Positions 1 through 10,239 of a stretch of 64,000 nucleotides of DNA are shown here, in pieces (position 1 is the first letter of the stretch; every line of letters begins with the position of its first letter). Under the pieces are notes generated by a model. The model had not been told where the DNA came from, made no database searches, and saw nothing but the letters and a program-made list of their open reading frames with translations. The stretch lies in assembly GCA_936435175.1 (NCBI GenBank), contig OW386551.1, forward strand, positions 2,170,001-2,234,000, given 5' to 3'. The stretch is from Glyphotaelius pellucidus (lineage: Eukaryota > Arthropoda > Insecta > Trichoptera > Limnephilidae). Both the position numbers and the translations under genes were made by a program.

Positions 1-830
1 TGATTTATTCACTTATCGTTTTCAATCCAAACATTCCATAATATGATGTGTTCTGAGCCAAGTCAAGCGGAAAACTCCACCGCAAACAATTCGCAACCAA
101 CATCAGCTATGGGAGAGAAGAAAGGGCATTATTTGTACTGGGGGGATTACCGCAAGGATGCCTTTTGATGCAAAGCTTATTTTCGGAAGAGATTTCGTTC
201 AGGAATGTGTTGTAGAATTAATTTGTTCTTGCCGTGTATTTATTTATTTCTTGCTACGTTGGATTCTGCGATGTGATATTTGATATATGATATATACTTT
301 TGATACTTATTGGATTTCTTTCCTGTTATTTCTGTGTTGTTTTGATGTTTGCCTTTCTTTTAAATGTTTCATTTTTTAACCGTGTTCTAAAATGCACATG
401 TGGCTTGCCGTCGTTTAATGTGGTGCTCATGATCCATGACCTCGATAAGAAGGGGTTGGTAAAAGTATAGAACAAATCGACATCTCAACAATAGAGCAGA
501 AATCTAACTATCAGAGGTACTAAAATAACATTAATAGTTTTAAAAGGATCTTCGAACTGTTCAAAAATTAAAACAATTCCACACCTTATATCGTTCAATG
601 AAAAAAAATATAGTCTCGAGCGAAACCGGTTAGTAAATATTGTAAATCAAACGGGTTTTGAAACTAGCTCAGTTCCAATTTTGAAAATGGCAATTAAAAT
701 CAAAATATTAGGAATATTATTAAGGTGGGTACTTAACCGCTTATCAATTAACAAAACGACACTAAATTCAAAGCAAATTTGAGTTCATTGAATCAGAGTT
801 ACGCAGGACGCACAAATAACCGAAACTGGT
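1..830. other. AT-rich unique-looking DNA, no gene seen
   Basis: No open reading frame of useful length, no repeat boundary and no RNA gene could be recognised. A short TATATGATATATAC-like alternating run lies near 271-297. Nothing else can be supported. Confidence 0.5.
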
Positions 831-879
831 ATGTTTGATGATGTCTGCATTGCACCTATTGCTTAGAACATACTTAGGA

Positions 880-1146
880 AATTTTCCGTCACAATTTGAT
901 GGCTCTGCTCACGCGTTCGAAGTTCGAACCCAGAACATCCGGTGGTTTAGATTTAGAGGTCCGCGATTGGACGAATTCGCGGCGCGCAAACGCTACTTCC
1001 GGTCTCGGCGATCGGCCATGCGGCCAGGGCGGGAATTCCCTGGATTGTTGACGCCAAATATTCGCAATTACCCACTCGGTAGGGCGGAACACCCTCCCCC
1101 CGCTCCCCTCTCCGCGCCCTACCCACACCCCACCCCGCCCAACTAA
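880..1146. other. GC-rich block in AT-rich DNA
   Basis: This block is strongly enriched in C and G compared with both sides and ends in a C-rich run (about 1090-1140). Open frames exist on both strands (835-1146 on + and 889-1128 on -), but both owe their length to the scarcity of AT-rich stop codons and neither shows a recognisable domain. It matches no other repeat in the window. It could be a regulatory or conserved non-coding block, or an untranslated first exon; composition alone cannot decide. Confidence 0.3.
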
Positions 1147-1327
1147 TTAGAGAGACCCGGAAACTCTCAAATGGTGGAGGTCCAAATTATCCAAAAATTC
1201 AAAATATAAAATGTCACCGAAGAGATAAATTGTTAGAAGTGTTTTATGGGCGTGTCCATGTTCCAGAAGCAAGCTCTTTTTTTCAATATTGCTAAGACAT
1301 AATGTAGTATCAAGATGTCCGAGAATC

Positions 1328-1755
1328 AAAGCTGGTTCACACACAGCTATCAAATATAAAAGATCATAGCACGCCAAATAACGCTCTCCATACAATCTCT
1401 TCAGACCGTTCACACCTAAGTGTTTTTAAGCGCAGATAATCATAACAATACACATCTTACGACGGAACCGCTCCAGACGCGTAATACCAGAAGATAAGTA
1501 TCCCCCTCTCCGACTAAAACAGGAGAGGGGGTCATTGTAATTACGGAGCTGCCTAGACCCGTGGATGACAGATGTCAAGTTGACAGATTTCAGTACTTAA
1601 AATATGCATTCCGTTGCCGCTCCCTAATTCGACTGACCCCCTCTCCTACCACAGGAAGAAATATTTGATAGCCTCGTGTGAAAGCACAAAAGATAAGCGC
1701 TCGCGATTCAACAGATATCTGCACGCAGATTTATAGCTCTGTGTGAACCAGCTTT
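1328..1755. mobile_element. Foldback MITE with 23-bp terminal inverted repeats
   Basis: The ends 1328-1350 and 1733-1755 are inverted copies matching at 22 of 23 positions (aaagctggttcacaca followed by an agctat core). A TCA triplet at 1326-1328 and at 1755-1757 could be a 3-bp target duplication if the repeats are taken to start one base further in. The interior holds nested inverted repeats: a perfect 10-bp hairpin at 1502-1531, and a longer pairing between about 1522-1550 and 1615-1650. There is no transposase. The 3-bp duplication would fit a PIF/Harbinger-type donor, but the superfamily is not proven. Confidence 0.7.
1502..1531. repeat. Perfect 10-bp hairpin
   Basis: ccccctctcc at 1502-1511 and ggagaggggg at 1522-1531 are exact inverted copies around a 10-base loop. 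It lies inside the MITE at 1328-1755. One arm is pure pyrimidine and the other nearly pure purine. Confidence 0.85.
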
Positions 1756-1937
1756 CATTTTATGTTAACATTTTAGATCAGTCAATTGCCTTCTAATTTT
1801 AAGTATATTAATTTTGAAGTATTAGAATACTACTACACTTGTTCAGATATTATCACAATAACTAGGACCTGTAAAATTTAAATTCGAGTAATAAAAAAAT
1901 TTCGGATTCATAAAGATATCGTTAATATTTATGTTTC

Positions 1938-2487
1938 AACCTGCTTTTACCCGCGGCTTCGCTCGCATGGTATTAGGGGGAAATTACTGTAGCGCTTGCA
2001 ATTATCAATTATCCCCCTCACCCCTCCCCTCCCCCCTCTCCCCTCTCCTCTCCAGCATTCCATACATTCGTTCCCGGTACATTCAGTTTTCAAAAAGAGT
2101 GCGCGTGCCACCTAAATTTCATAATGCCAGAGCTCAAGGAAAAAAAAATATCCAATTCGGTGCAGTCGTTCGGAAGTTATGCGCGTACAAACATTTCGGA
2201 GATAATATATTTAACATCGTTTCCACGGCAATAATTTGTTTTCCGACGTTAGCATTAACTCGCTTTTGTTAGCGACGTATAATAAATATAATATTTTAAT
2301 AATACTTATAATAAATATTATATTTATTATTTCACAACGCCAGAGCCTACCATTATGTACAGCTTATATTACTCGCATATAATGCAGCTTTCTACTGGTG
2401 AAAGAATTTTCAATATCGTTTTACTGGTTTATGCGTGAAAGCGTAACAAACAAACACAAAGTGTCGCATTTATAATATTAGTATAGA
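1938..2487 (-). mobile_element. Helitron, Lep1-like, reverse orientation
   Basis: Read on the minus strand, this starts at about 2487 with TCTATACTAATATTATAAA, followed by the TTTGTTTGTTACGCTTTCACGC segment and the GCGAGCGAAGCCGCGGGTAAAAGC tail near 1945-1970. The same 5' and middle segments recur in the + copy at 11207-11758. The usual CTAG end is altered here (cctgc on the + strand at about 1939). It carries the family's G-rich tract, seen as a C-rich run at 2010-2055. It has no Rep/helicase gene, so it is non-autonomous. Confidence 0.75.
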
Positions 2488-2489
2488 TT

Positions 2490-3230
2490 ATTATTATATA
2501 TAGATATAGTTATTTACATTAACCAAAAAGTGTTGAACATTTTGAATATCGAAAAATTCTATCGAAAATATCAGCGAACTCTAGTAGTTCATTGCCCATT
2601 TTATACGTGTATTCTCTTCACAACAAAATTGGACACGACGTTATTGTTGTTGTTGAAGTATTATTGTAAAATATAATATGTCTGTCTGGGGCTAGGAGTC
2701 GAAATGTCTTCTGGTAACATTAGTTATATTTCAAATCAATAATAGATCACACTTCTAGAAATTTTCCGTTCTGTATATAAAATGTGTACTTCCTTTGGAA
2801 ATGTTCTGTTTTGTGTTGCAAGGGGACGGACGTCGGGAAAAGTTTTCCTATTTTTCTTCTCATTTTTAATGAATTTCGGGCAACCTTTTCCTGTAGAGGT
2901 ATTTAAAAGCTCGATGATGAACCTACTTTGTATCATAATTAGCCTTTCAAAAGTAATTCTCCACAGAGTCAGCGATGCAATGGTCTTTCTTTGATGTTAA
3001 CAGTAATTCGTGAAATAATCGTACGCATACGAATGTTGAATTATATTTTAGACTGTTAAAAAGCTATTTATTTTATAAATCGAAGGAAAACAAGGCAATA
3101 GAACGATGTGCTGTAATTATTTACTGGAATAATCAAATCCACAATAGACAAAGTGTAATGTTTTTGCATCGCTATCATACCATCGAGTTTTACTTTTAAA
3201 AACAATTGTTTTTTGTAAGTTGTTAGTTTT
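2490..3230. other. AT-rich DNA without recognised features
   Basis: Short open frames occur on both strands (2736-2936 on -, 2782-2994 on +), but they overlap each other and show no domain. No repeat edges were seen. Confidence 0.4.
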
Positions 3231-3400
3231 GCAACTCACAACTCGTATTATTATGGACCAGTTTCAAGTATTCGAGTACTTGAAACTGGCCCATAATAGA
3301 TTAACAAAACTTGAATTAATTAATAAAACCTCGACGGAACTTGAATATTTTAACTTTGAAATTTGATGAATTGTTTCATTAAATTTTCACATGGAGCAAA
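3231..3400. mobile_element. Foldback MITE family C, copy 1
   Basis: The centre is an imperfect palindrome: 3249-3270 and 3277-3298 pair at 21 of 22 positions around 6 bases. The right flank carries the family signature 'ttgaaatttgatgaattgttt' (about 3356-3376). Related units, each with 'cagaacttga', 'aattcatcaaa' and their inverted forms, lie at 15475-15865, 21575-21785 and 32003-32222. There is no coding capacity. Confidence 0.6.
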
Positions 3401-3425
3401 CTTTTTGTGGGAATACATAATTATA

Positions 3426-3573
3426 ATAAACTATAACTTTGTTTTAACTCCACTTTATTATTTCCTTATCCAACCGGTTTCGGTTTGACCTGAACCTTCA
3501 TCAGAGATGAATAAAAATATATATTTTTATTCATCCCTGATCCCAAGTGGAATTAAAACAAAGTTATATTATT
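3426..3573. mobile_element. Foldback element with hammerhead-like motif (family M2)
   Basis: ataactttgttttaactcca at the left and its inverted form near 3549-3573 are the arms. A second palindrome, gatgaataaaaata against tttttattcatc, forms the centre. On the minus strand the left arm reads CTGATGA (3504-3498), A, GGTT, seven bases, AACC, then GAAAC (3481-3477). The right arm lacks this part, as if deleted. A related unit is at 8516-8695. Confidence 0.6.
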
Positions 3574-3614
3574 GTTTCTTCAAAATAGGCATATTTACTT
3601 TGTGGCGTCATCAT

Positions 3615-4488
3615 TAATTTAATGACAAACAAATACCTTTGTGTAACACCACTATTTTATTAACAATATCAACATGTTTCGAAAACTATGTTTTCTTCGT
3701 CAGGATAATAAGTCAATAAAAAATAACAAAAGACAAACAAGTATAGACTAATTAGAACATAGACAAAATATTAGATAGGAGAGGTGATTAATTACCTAAA
3801 ATATATCATAAAAAACAATTATATAAAATAAAATATTTAATAACAATATCAACATGTTTCGAAAACTATGTTTTCTTCGTCAGGATAATAAGTCAATAAA
3901 AAATAACAAAAGACAAACAAGTATAGACTAATTAGAACATAGACAAAATATTAGATAGGAGAGGTGATTAATTACCTAAAATATATCATAAAAACAATTA
4001 TATAAAATAAAATATAAAAATTATTTTAGAATGGGTAAAAATTACATTGACATAATAAAAAATCTTTTAAAAAGAAAACAAGAAGTCTAAATAACAAAAT
4101 AAATTATTATAAATATAAGTATTAATACGAAAATAAATTTAAAAGATGGCTATTTTTAAAAAACGTTTGGTTATTTATAATATTTAATTTACTATTAACA
4201 CTTTTTCTAATTTCTAAAATTTTTTATTATGTTAATGTAATTTTTACCCATTCTAAAATAATTTTTATATTTTATTTTATATAATTGTTTTTTATGATAT
4301 ATTTTAGGTAATTAATCACCTCTCCTATCTAATATTTTGTCTATGTTCTAATTAGTCTATACTTGTTTGTCTTTTGTTATTTTTTATTGACTTATTATCC
4401 TGACGAAGAAAACATAGTTTTCGAAACATGTTGATATTGTTAATAAAATAGTGGTGTTACACAAAGGTATTTGTTTGTCATTAAATTA
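3615..4488. mobile_element. Tandem-plus-inverted repeat element (Penelope-like terminal repeats?)
   Basis: A 180-bp unit is present twice head to tail (3661-3840 and 3841-4020), almost identical, and once inverted (about 4225-4440). The outermost 60 bases at 3615-3660 and 4440-4488 also pair. Every copy carries CTGACGA, one base, the 6-bp stem GAAAAC/GTTTTC, then GAAAC. The direct-and-inverted arrangement and the ribozyme-like core are what is known for the terminal repeats of Penelope-like retroelements. No reverse transcriptase or GIY-YIG endonuclease is present, so this is at best a non-autonomous remnant. Confidence 0.6.
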
Positions 4489-7190
4489 TATTATTGTGTT
4501 TATTATAATTTTTCATTCGTGGGAAACAAGTTGCTCTTTAGTGTACGCTAAATATATTTCATTTTTGAAAAAAAAAACTAAAGTTAAGTTAGGTTTTGAA
4601 TTGTGGAATTCCAGTAATTATAATTTGAATAGTTAAGGTAGGTGTAATTCTCTCCACCTGTAATTTCGTGCATGTGTATTTCCGTCCGTGTGTAAATTTA
4701 CCCTTCTATAATTTCGTCTCAATGTAACCTTTACAACGGAGCTCTCAGCTGGCCACACTCGCACATTATTATTTTGAGAATTTAATAAAAGGATGAATCT
4801 GTGCCTTGTTCTTTGTGTCAATAATTAAAATGCAGCGCCGATTATGGCTCTGGCTGACACCGGTTTAGCTCGCGCCGCACCGAGGGACCGAAGAATCCGC
4901 CTCCTCTGCACTCCGACCCTACAAATTCCTGCACACTTTGTGTTCAGTTTTATCCCAGCCAGTGAGCGTATCTCCCGCAAAGTGCTGCTGCGCCTGTAGC
5001 CAGCAGCCTGTTGTACTTATACTTGGCTTATCTTGTTGTTGTTGCCTTGCGCAGCCAGCTACTTGCTACTTGGTGTGTATTGCCTTTTCCCACAGTTCCC
5101 TGTTTCCAGTGACGAAGCTGCTTTGGGGAACAGGAGTTTTGGGGACAAGCGCTCACTAGAGAAATTTTAGAAAAACAGTCCATCTAAATTTGAAATTTTT
5201 GGTTTTTTTATTTAATTAAACAGCTTTTCGATATTGTAATGAAAAATAGGAAACTCAACTGTTTCAGCTAGAAGTTGATAATCTCGGTAAAATTATTCCT
5301 ATTCCCTTATAATGGCAATTATGTTATTGTTTGGAAATTACTCACAGGATAAATTTTAGGAAAGTGTTCTCCTCAATTGAAGGTGTGTTTTCTCACAGCG
5401 TTTCACTTGATTGCTTTCACTATGTATTGTTTTTAACTCAATTTGCGACGAGTTTTATTGATGCAATTGTTATAATTAACGAAGAGCTTATCCCGTTATT
5501 TGCGAGAATGCACTGCGGCGTGTTTACACTGGTTTGGGTTATTGCAAACTGACCGGGGAGCGGGGGAGAGGAACGGAAGGGCCAACAAATAATTGCCATG
5601 GAATAAAATGTTCATTCCCAAAAAAACACAAAATCGTCCACCGAGCGCAGCCAATGGCGCTAACACCAGCAAACATAATTTTCTATAAATTTATTTAGCG
5701 CCCTTCGGGTGATTTTTCACAAAAACGGCGCTATATAAGTCATCTAAATATTATTATTATTAATATTTCATAGTATTATAGATAGCGAAAGAAATAACAA
5801 AAATTTCAGAAAAATAATTAAAGTTTCATGATGCCAGAAAGTGTTTGCTGCTTTATACAAACGAACAAATTTCTAATTTTACATTAGGTACAATCCTAGC
5901 TTTACAGTACAATTTTGCTACAACTGCTCTAATAAAGTTAAAAATTATTTGCCCTATTCCTATTCTTACCTTCACCTCTATTTTTGGCAACTTCGTAACA
6001 TTTTATTAGCTCCTGCAAAATAAACAGCTGCTTGCAACATCCTCGAAAATGATACTAATATCTATTGTTCTAACCGTTACGATTTTGTTGGAAATCAATT
6101 TATCAACATCTGAACCCGACGTCGAGAATCATCACCACTCTGTTGTTATACACTTCAGATTACACGCATTCGTCGTTAACTCCATCCACGATTTTATAAT
6201 GCGCGTAGTGGCGTACCCCAGGGTACGTCCTCAGACCCGGCCATACAATTTAACTTGGCAAATTGTTTTGGCATTATTGTCTGACCCTCGGAATCTACGC
6301 ACGCCGAGCGGGGTCGGAACAACGGATAAAACGCTGAATTATTCATGGACGGTAATTCACTCAGACCGGATGCGGAGCGTGCAATAAATCCGGGCGGAAG
6401 ATTTCCTACGAGCTACGAGTGCGAATGATATACCATGTGTATACATCGCATTGTGCAGGGTGTCCCGCTTTGACCACACAGTATCTACATAAGTACTTAT
6501 TACACCACTAATATTATTCTTTGTTACAACCATAATAATTTGTGCAGAATGCTTAAAGCTCATCTCTTATTAAAATCGTATCCAAATATAAATTTAAAAT
6601 GCGTCCCGATCTAATGAATATAGTTTCATGAAACATTGTTTTATTTTCATAGCACACTCTGCGACATCCGTTAGAATGTACCTACCTATGTAAGTGCCAA
6701 TATTGGTTTATTTTAAAATTTTGATTTCAGAATTCCAAACTGCTGCCGATGTATTATAAAATACTTCCCATGAACACTTAAACTATTAAAAAATATGTGT
6801 TATTTTTAAGATAATCTCACATCTCTAAACACTTAAGCTATTAAAAAATATGTGTTATTTTTAAGATAATCTCAACTCAGATGCTGAGTTGAAAATGTAA
6901 TTATGTGAAATTCCTTCAATAGAAAAAAATTCCAAGATATGCTTCGAAATTTCCAAAAAATTAACGCCTTTTCCTAATTATAATCACTTTTTTATATATA
7001 TTAGCGCGCTCCCTCTACCGTTTGTATTTGCATATCTCCATTTTAAACCATCCTCAGTAATCTTGATCTTCTTTTTCAACGCTTATACCGGAGAGTATCA
7101 AGCAAGGATGATTTTCATTTTTAACAAGAAAAAAAACATCCAAATTAATGAAGTTTTAGTATATTAGTAAATTACATGCAAAGGTTTAAG
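4489..7190. other. Mostly unique DNA with GC-richer blocks, no gene confirmed
   Basis: Unique-looking GC-richer blocks occur near 4830-4930, 5510-5720 and 6180-6420; the second contains GTTTACA- and CCAAT-like words. An ATG-started frame at 6049-6387 has a hydrophobic first 15 residues, but the rest shows no family I recognise. A 55-bp tandem duplication lies at 6774-6874. A short repeat at 5697-5760 (AGCGCCGTTTT ... AAATCACC on the minus strand) recurs on the + strand at about 17011-17050. Confidence 0.4.
6774..6874. repeat. 55-bp tandem duplication
   Basis: acacttaa, ctattaaaaaatatgtgtta and tttttaagataatctca occur in the same order twice, 55 bases apart (first copy from 6774, second from 6829), with one substitution in the shared part. 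Confidence 0.85.
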
Positions 7191-7195
7191 GGAAA

Positions 7196-7666
7196 CGGCT
7201 TTTAAAGCAAAATTTTAATTTAGATTTGAGGCCACAATACCCACCAAACTGAAAACAAAAATTCTAAGCAAAAGGTATATCAAATATCTACTACGGATAT
7301 GTGCTACTTTGTTTATTTGTGTTTTTAATAATAAAATATAGGCCATTAAAGAAGTAAATTTTTAAAGATTTTATAGGCAACTTTGACAAATATTTGTGAG
7401 GTAATGATAATTATTTAAAAATTTCATTATATTGACTAAGAAAATGATACAAAAAAATTTTTTTTAAACATAAGTTTCCTGTAAAATCATGAAAAGTTGA
7501 AATTGTTAAGGCTCAATATTTTTTAATTTGAAACACAAATAAATAAAGTAACTCCTATCCATACTAGATATTCGCTATACCTTTTGATTAAAAATATACT
7601 TGTTTAGTTCGTTTATTATAAGTATTTTGGTCTCAAATCCAAATTTAAATTTTGTATGAAAAGCCC
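7196..7666. mobile_element. Long-TIR MITE family D, copy 1
   Basis: About 130 bases at each end are imperfect inverted copies: ggcttttaaagcaaaat at the left, and attttgtatgaaaagcc at the right. Internal words 'accaaactgaa', 'aaggtata' and 'tctactacggat' recur inverted near 7555-7600. The same words appear in the element at 13919-14633. No transposase. Confidence 0.6.
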
Positions 7667-8108
7667 GTGTAGGCGTTCCTAATAAGGAGCCGAAAGCGTC
7701 CCGTAAAGTCATGACACAATCAAGAAAATAACGTCATGAAATAACAGGTGATAATAATTGATTATGCTTCAATAAGTTTGACGTTCCGACATATCTTTCC
7801 ACCCCCACGGAGAAATGTTACAGTTTGTTAGTTTACACTAAGTTTACATACCACAAGCTATCCAACTAATAGTAAAGTTCAGGTTAAATCAATGAGAGTG
7901 CTAATATCAGTCAAAATAGTTATTCGCTTGTGAAAATAGTAATAATAATAATAAATCATTTCATTTTCAAATGAAGCAAACACTTTGTGGCTTTACATAA
8001 TTATAATAACTAGTGGTCGCCCAATAGTAATTGTAATGTTTATTTATTGATTTAATGTTTAATGCATAATTTTAAAAAAATATTAGTATTCTGCACTCCT
8101 TCTCTATA

Positions 8109-8473
8109 TCTATCTAATATATAAAATTCTCGTGTCACGGTGTTTGTTATCATACTCCTCCGAAACGGCTCGACCGATTTTAATGAAATTTTGTGTGCTT
8201 ATTGGGTAGGTCTGAGAATCGGCCAACATCTATTTTTCATACCGTTAAGTTAAGGGTGGTCCACCCCGATTTTTTTTATTTTAGTTTTTGGACAATTTTT
8301 TTTTTTACGGTGATGCATTAAAAATACATACAGCCCTTAATTTTCACCCTTCTACCGTCAACCCCTATTTTTTAATAGCGATATTAGTAATTCAATCATT
8401 TTCAACCCCGAACTAAAACAATATTTCCTAGAAATAATGTATATGGCAAAACAACGTTTGCTGGGTCAGCTAG
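8109..8473 (+). mobile_element. Short non-autonomous Helitron with complete ends
   Basis: It begins TCTATCTAATATATAAAATT after an A (8108) and ends CTAG (8470-8473) before a T (8474), the A/T insertion preference of Helitrons. Just upstream of the end, GCAAA and TTTGC (8447-8462) form the expected hairpin around six bases, followed by a short spacer. There is no coding sequence. It appears to have landed inside or beside a foldback unit whose parts are at 7965-8020 and 8516-8695. Confidence 0.8.
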
Positions 8474-8515
8474 TAAACTATAAGTGTGCGAAATTTCATA
8501 CTCCTCCGCCCGCGC

Positions 8516-8695
8516 AATTTTCGTAAAAAGGGGTACAAAGTTTTTGCTTCACTTATTAATATACTGATTTCAACCTTCTATATACAATATGTTTTATACA
8601 CCCCTGATGAAGGTTCAGGCTGACCCGAAACCGGTTGGTCAAAGATATATTATAAAGTGGTACTTAAACAAAGTTACTTTATTTTAATTATTATT
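8516..8695 (+). mobile_element. Foldback unit with hammerhead-like motif (family M2)
   Basis: Contains CTGATGA at 8604-8610, a short imperfect hairpin, GAAAC at 8627-8631 and then CGGTTGGTC. 'ataaagtgg' and 'aaacaaagtta' downstream match the arm of the element at 3426-3573. 'aagcaaacactttgtgg' at about 7973 looks like the other end, now separated by the Helitron at 8109-8473. Confidence 0.5.
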
Positions 8696-8789
8696 AATTA
8701 TTACTGAGAACTTTTTAAAATTTTATGATTCCCTTGTCAGCAAAATGGCTAATTTTACGAGAAATGTTTTAACGTCTCAGGCGCCAAAC

Positions 8790-8902
8790 CCATTTAGGTT
8801 TAGGCATGGTTAGGTTATGGGCTATTTTTCAGTTTTTTTCATAGCTTTTAATGACTTTTCAAAGAGGTGTTGAGTTGAGTTGATTCTGAGTTGGATGAAA
8901 AA
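8790..8902 (-). repeat. Dispersed repeat R, copy 1
   Basis: tttttttcatagcttttaat and gacttttcaaagaggtgttg occur here, and their inverted forms occur at about 62093-62205. The two loci therefore share a repeat of about 110 bp in opposite orientations. No terminal structure could be defined. Confidence 0.65.
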
Positions 8903-9508
8903 TTTGAACCCTTGAGCGCTGGCGTATTCGGCTAGTAATCTGAAAATAATACTTTCTGTTTGTCAGATTTTTACCCTCGCCACATCGCATTTTCAAAATT
9001 ATGGTACGTAAAATAAATTTAAATCTTACATATTCATTGATATAAATAAACAATGACGACAACTTTACAGTCATTCTTCATTGACGATCAGAATAAAACA
9101 TTTCTGAAAAATGTTATACTAGTTTCGCGGTTAAAACGGCATACCCTGTACGAGTACATCCCCGTCTATCTTAAAGATCGATGAATAAGATATTTTATAG
9201 CTGGGAACACCTGACTGTGACGATATTAAATTGCATAATAAAACCACCTCGCACCTCACGGGAGTATTCAATAGTTTCTTTAGTCCTGATTTATCGACCA
9301 TTTAAAATTCCACTGTTCCTACTGGATCGGTTTTGGATCGATGGCATAGCCTTGTAAGAGCTTTGTATACCCATGCAGTCTCTATATTTATGCTTTATAG
9401 TTTTAATAGATTTACTACCCGGATTCGACCGAATTTCAATTCAGTTTTCTTCAATCTTTTGTTATTACCTATTGAACATTTGACAACTATGGAACTATGA
9501 AGTATTTC
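8903..9508. other. Unique-looking DNA, no gene seen
   Basis: No domain-bearing frame, RNA gene or repeat edge was recognised before the target duplication at 9509. Confidence 0.4.
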
Positions 9509-9790
9509 AAAACAATATTCCTCTCTTTTTTTTTTTTTTGTTATTGTTTTTGGGGTGTTATGCCGTGTTTCGCTAACTCCTTCTTTAGCCAACGTTTCGG
9601 ACAGCGTTACAGTGTCCATCATCAGGGCAGATGAGCTGCCCTGATGCTCATCTGCCCTGATGATGGACACTGTAACGCTGTCCGAAACGTTGGCTAAAGA
9701 AGGAGTTAGCGAAACACGGCATAACACCCCAAAAACAATAACAAAAATACTTTTTGGCCGTGAAAACCTAAAAACAATATTCCTCTCTTT
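9509..9790 (-). mobile_element. Palindromic retroposon (family A) with 20-bp target duplication
   Basis: The element at 9529-9770 is bounded by identical 20-mers, aaaacaatattcctctcttt, at 9509-9528 and 9771-9790. Its left end is a T run, that is, a poly(A) end read on the minus strand. Inside, about 95 bases from the left side (ttattgtttttggggtgtta onward) are repeated inverted on the right, meeting near 9632-9650. The right side has an extra unpaired tail ending ggccgtgaaaaccta. Each arm holds CTGATGA, one base, GGAC/GTCC and GAAAC. The long duplication plus poly(A) end points to reverse-transcription-based insertion, not to a cut-and-paste MITE. Confidence 0.8.
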
Positions 9791-10084
9791 AATCTCCCAA
9801 CTAATTTGATTGCTTTTGAGAACAGCTCACATAGGTCTTATAGAAATCGTTGTATCTCCCTTGCTGTCATGGTGAGAAATATGATCTGAACGGTTTTACA
9901 AAGAGAAAATACCACGCTTTATATTCAAATCTATAAGTTAACCATAGAAAAATTTAAATGTACATCTCTATGAAACCAAGGTTTCCCACCGCAATTTGAG
10001 AAAAAAATATGAAAATTCGTGAACTTTTTGTTAATTTTTTCTTTTTTAACTTAATGAGTAAAACCTCAATTTATAATATTTTAT

Positions 10085-10237
10085 TAAATTAAGACAATAT
10101 TCAAAGGCGAAACTCAATCGAAAAGACCCGGAAAGCCGAAGGTCTTGGGTTCGAGTCCCAGAGGTCCCAATATCTTTTTCTGATTTTTCTGTTTCCAGAT
10201 TTTCGACTGAGTTTCGCTAATATTCTTCATTTAATTT
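10085..10237 (+). mobile_element. Palindromic element with tRNA-like box B core
   Basis: Inverted ends: aaattaagacaatatt with gcgaaactcaatcgaaaa on the left, and ttttcgactgagtttcgc with aatattcttcatttaattt on the right. The core contains ggtcttgggttcgagtccc, a good box B (T-arm) sequence. No complete cloverleaf could be drawn, so it is not called as a tRNA. Related units are at 14092-14219 and 55018-55135. Confidence 0.6.
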
Positions 10238-10239
10238 TT

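Noticed and set aside
835..1146. 103-codon frame as a protein gene
   Set aside because: GC-rich DNA naturally lacks stop codons; the opposite strand is also open (889-1128), and no domain is visible.
1502..1531. Rho-independent terminator
   Set aside because: No T run follows, and the context is an insect MITE, not bacterial DNA.
6049..6387. ATG-started 112-codon frame with hydrophobic start and an NLTW word
   Set aside because: It looked briefly like a secreted or envelope-type protein, but there is no further motif, no cysteine pattern and no neighbouring retroviral gene. The sequence fits unique non-coding DNA better.
9395..9727. Frames in the palindromic element (also 17148-17549) as a conserved protein
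   Set aside because: Frames on both strands mirror each other because the DNA is palindromic, and they only reflect the repeat.
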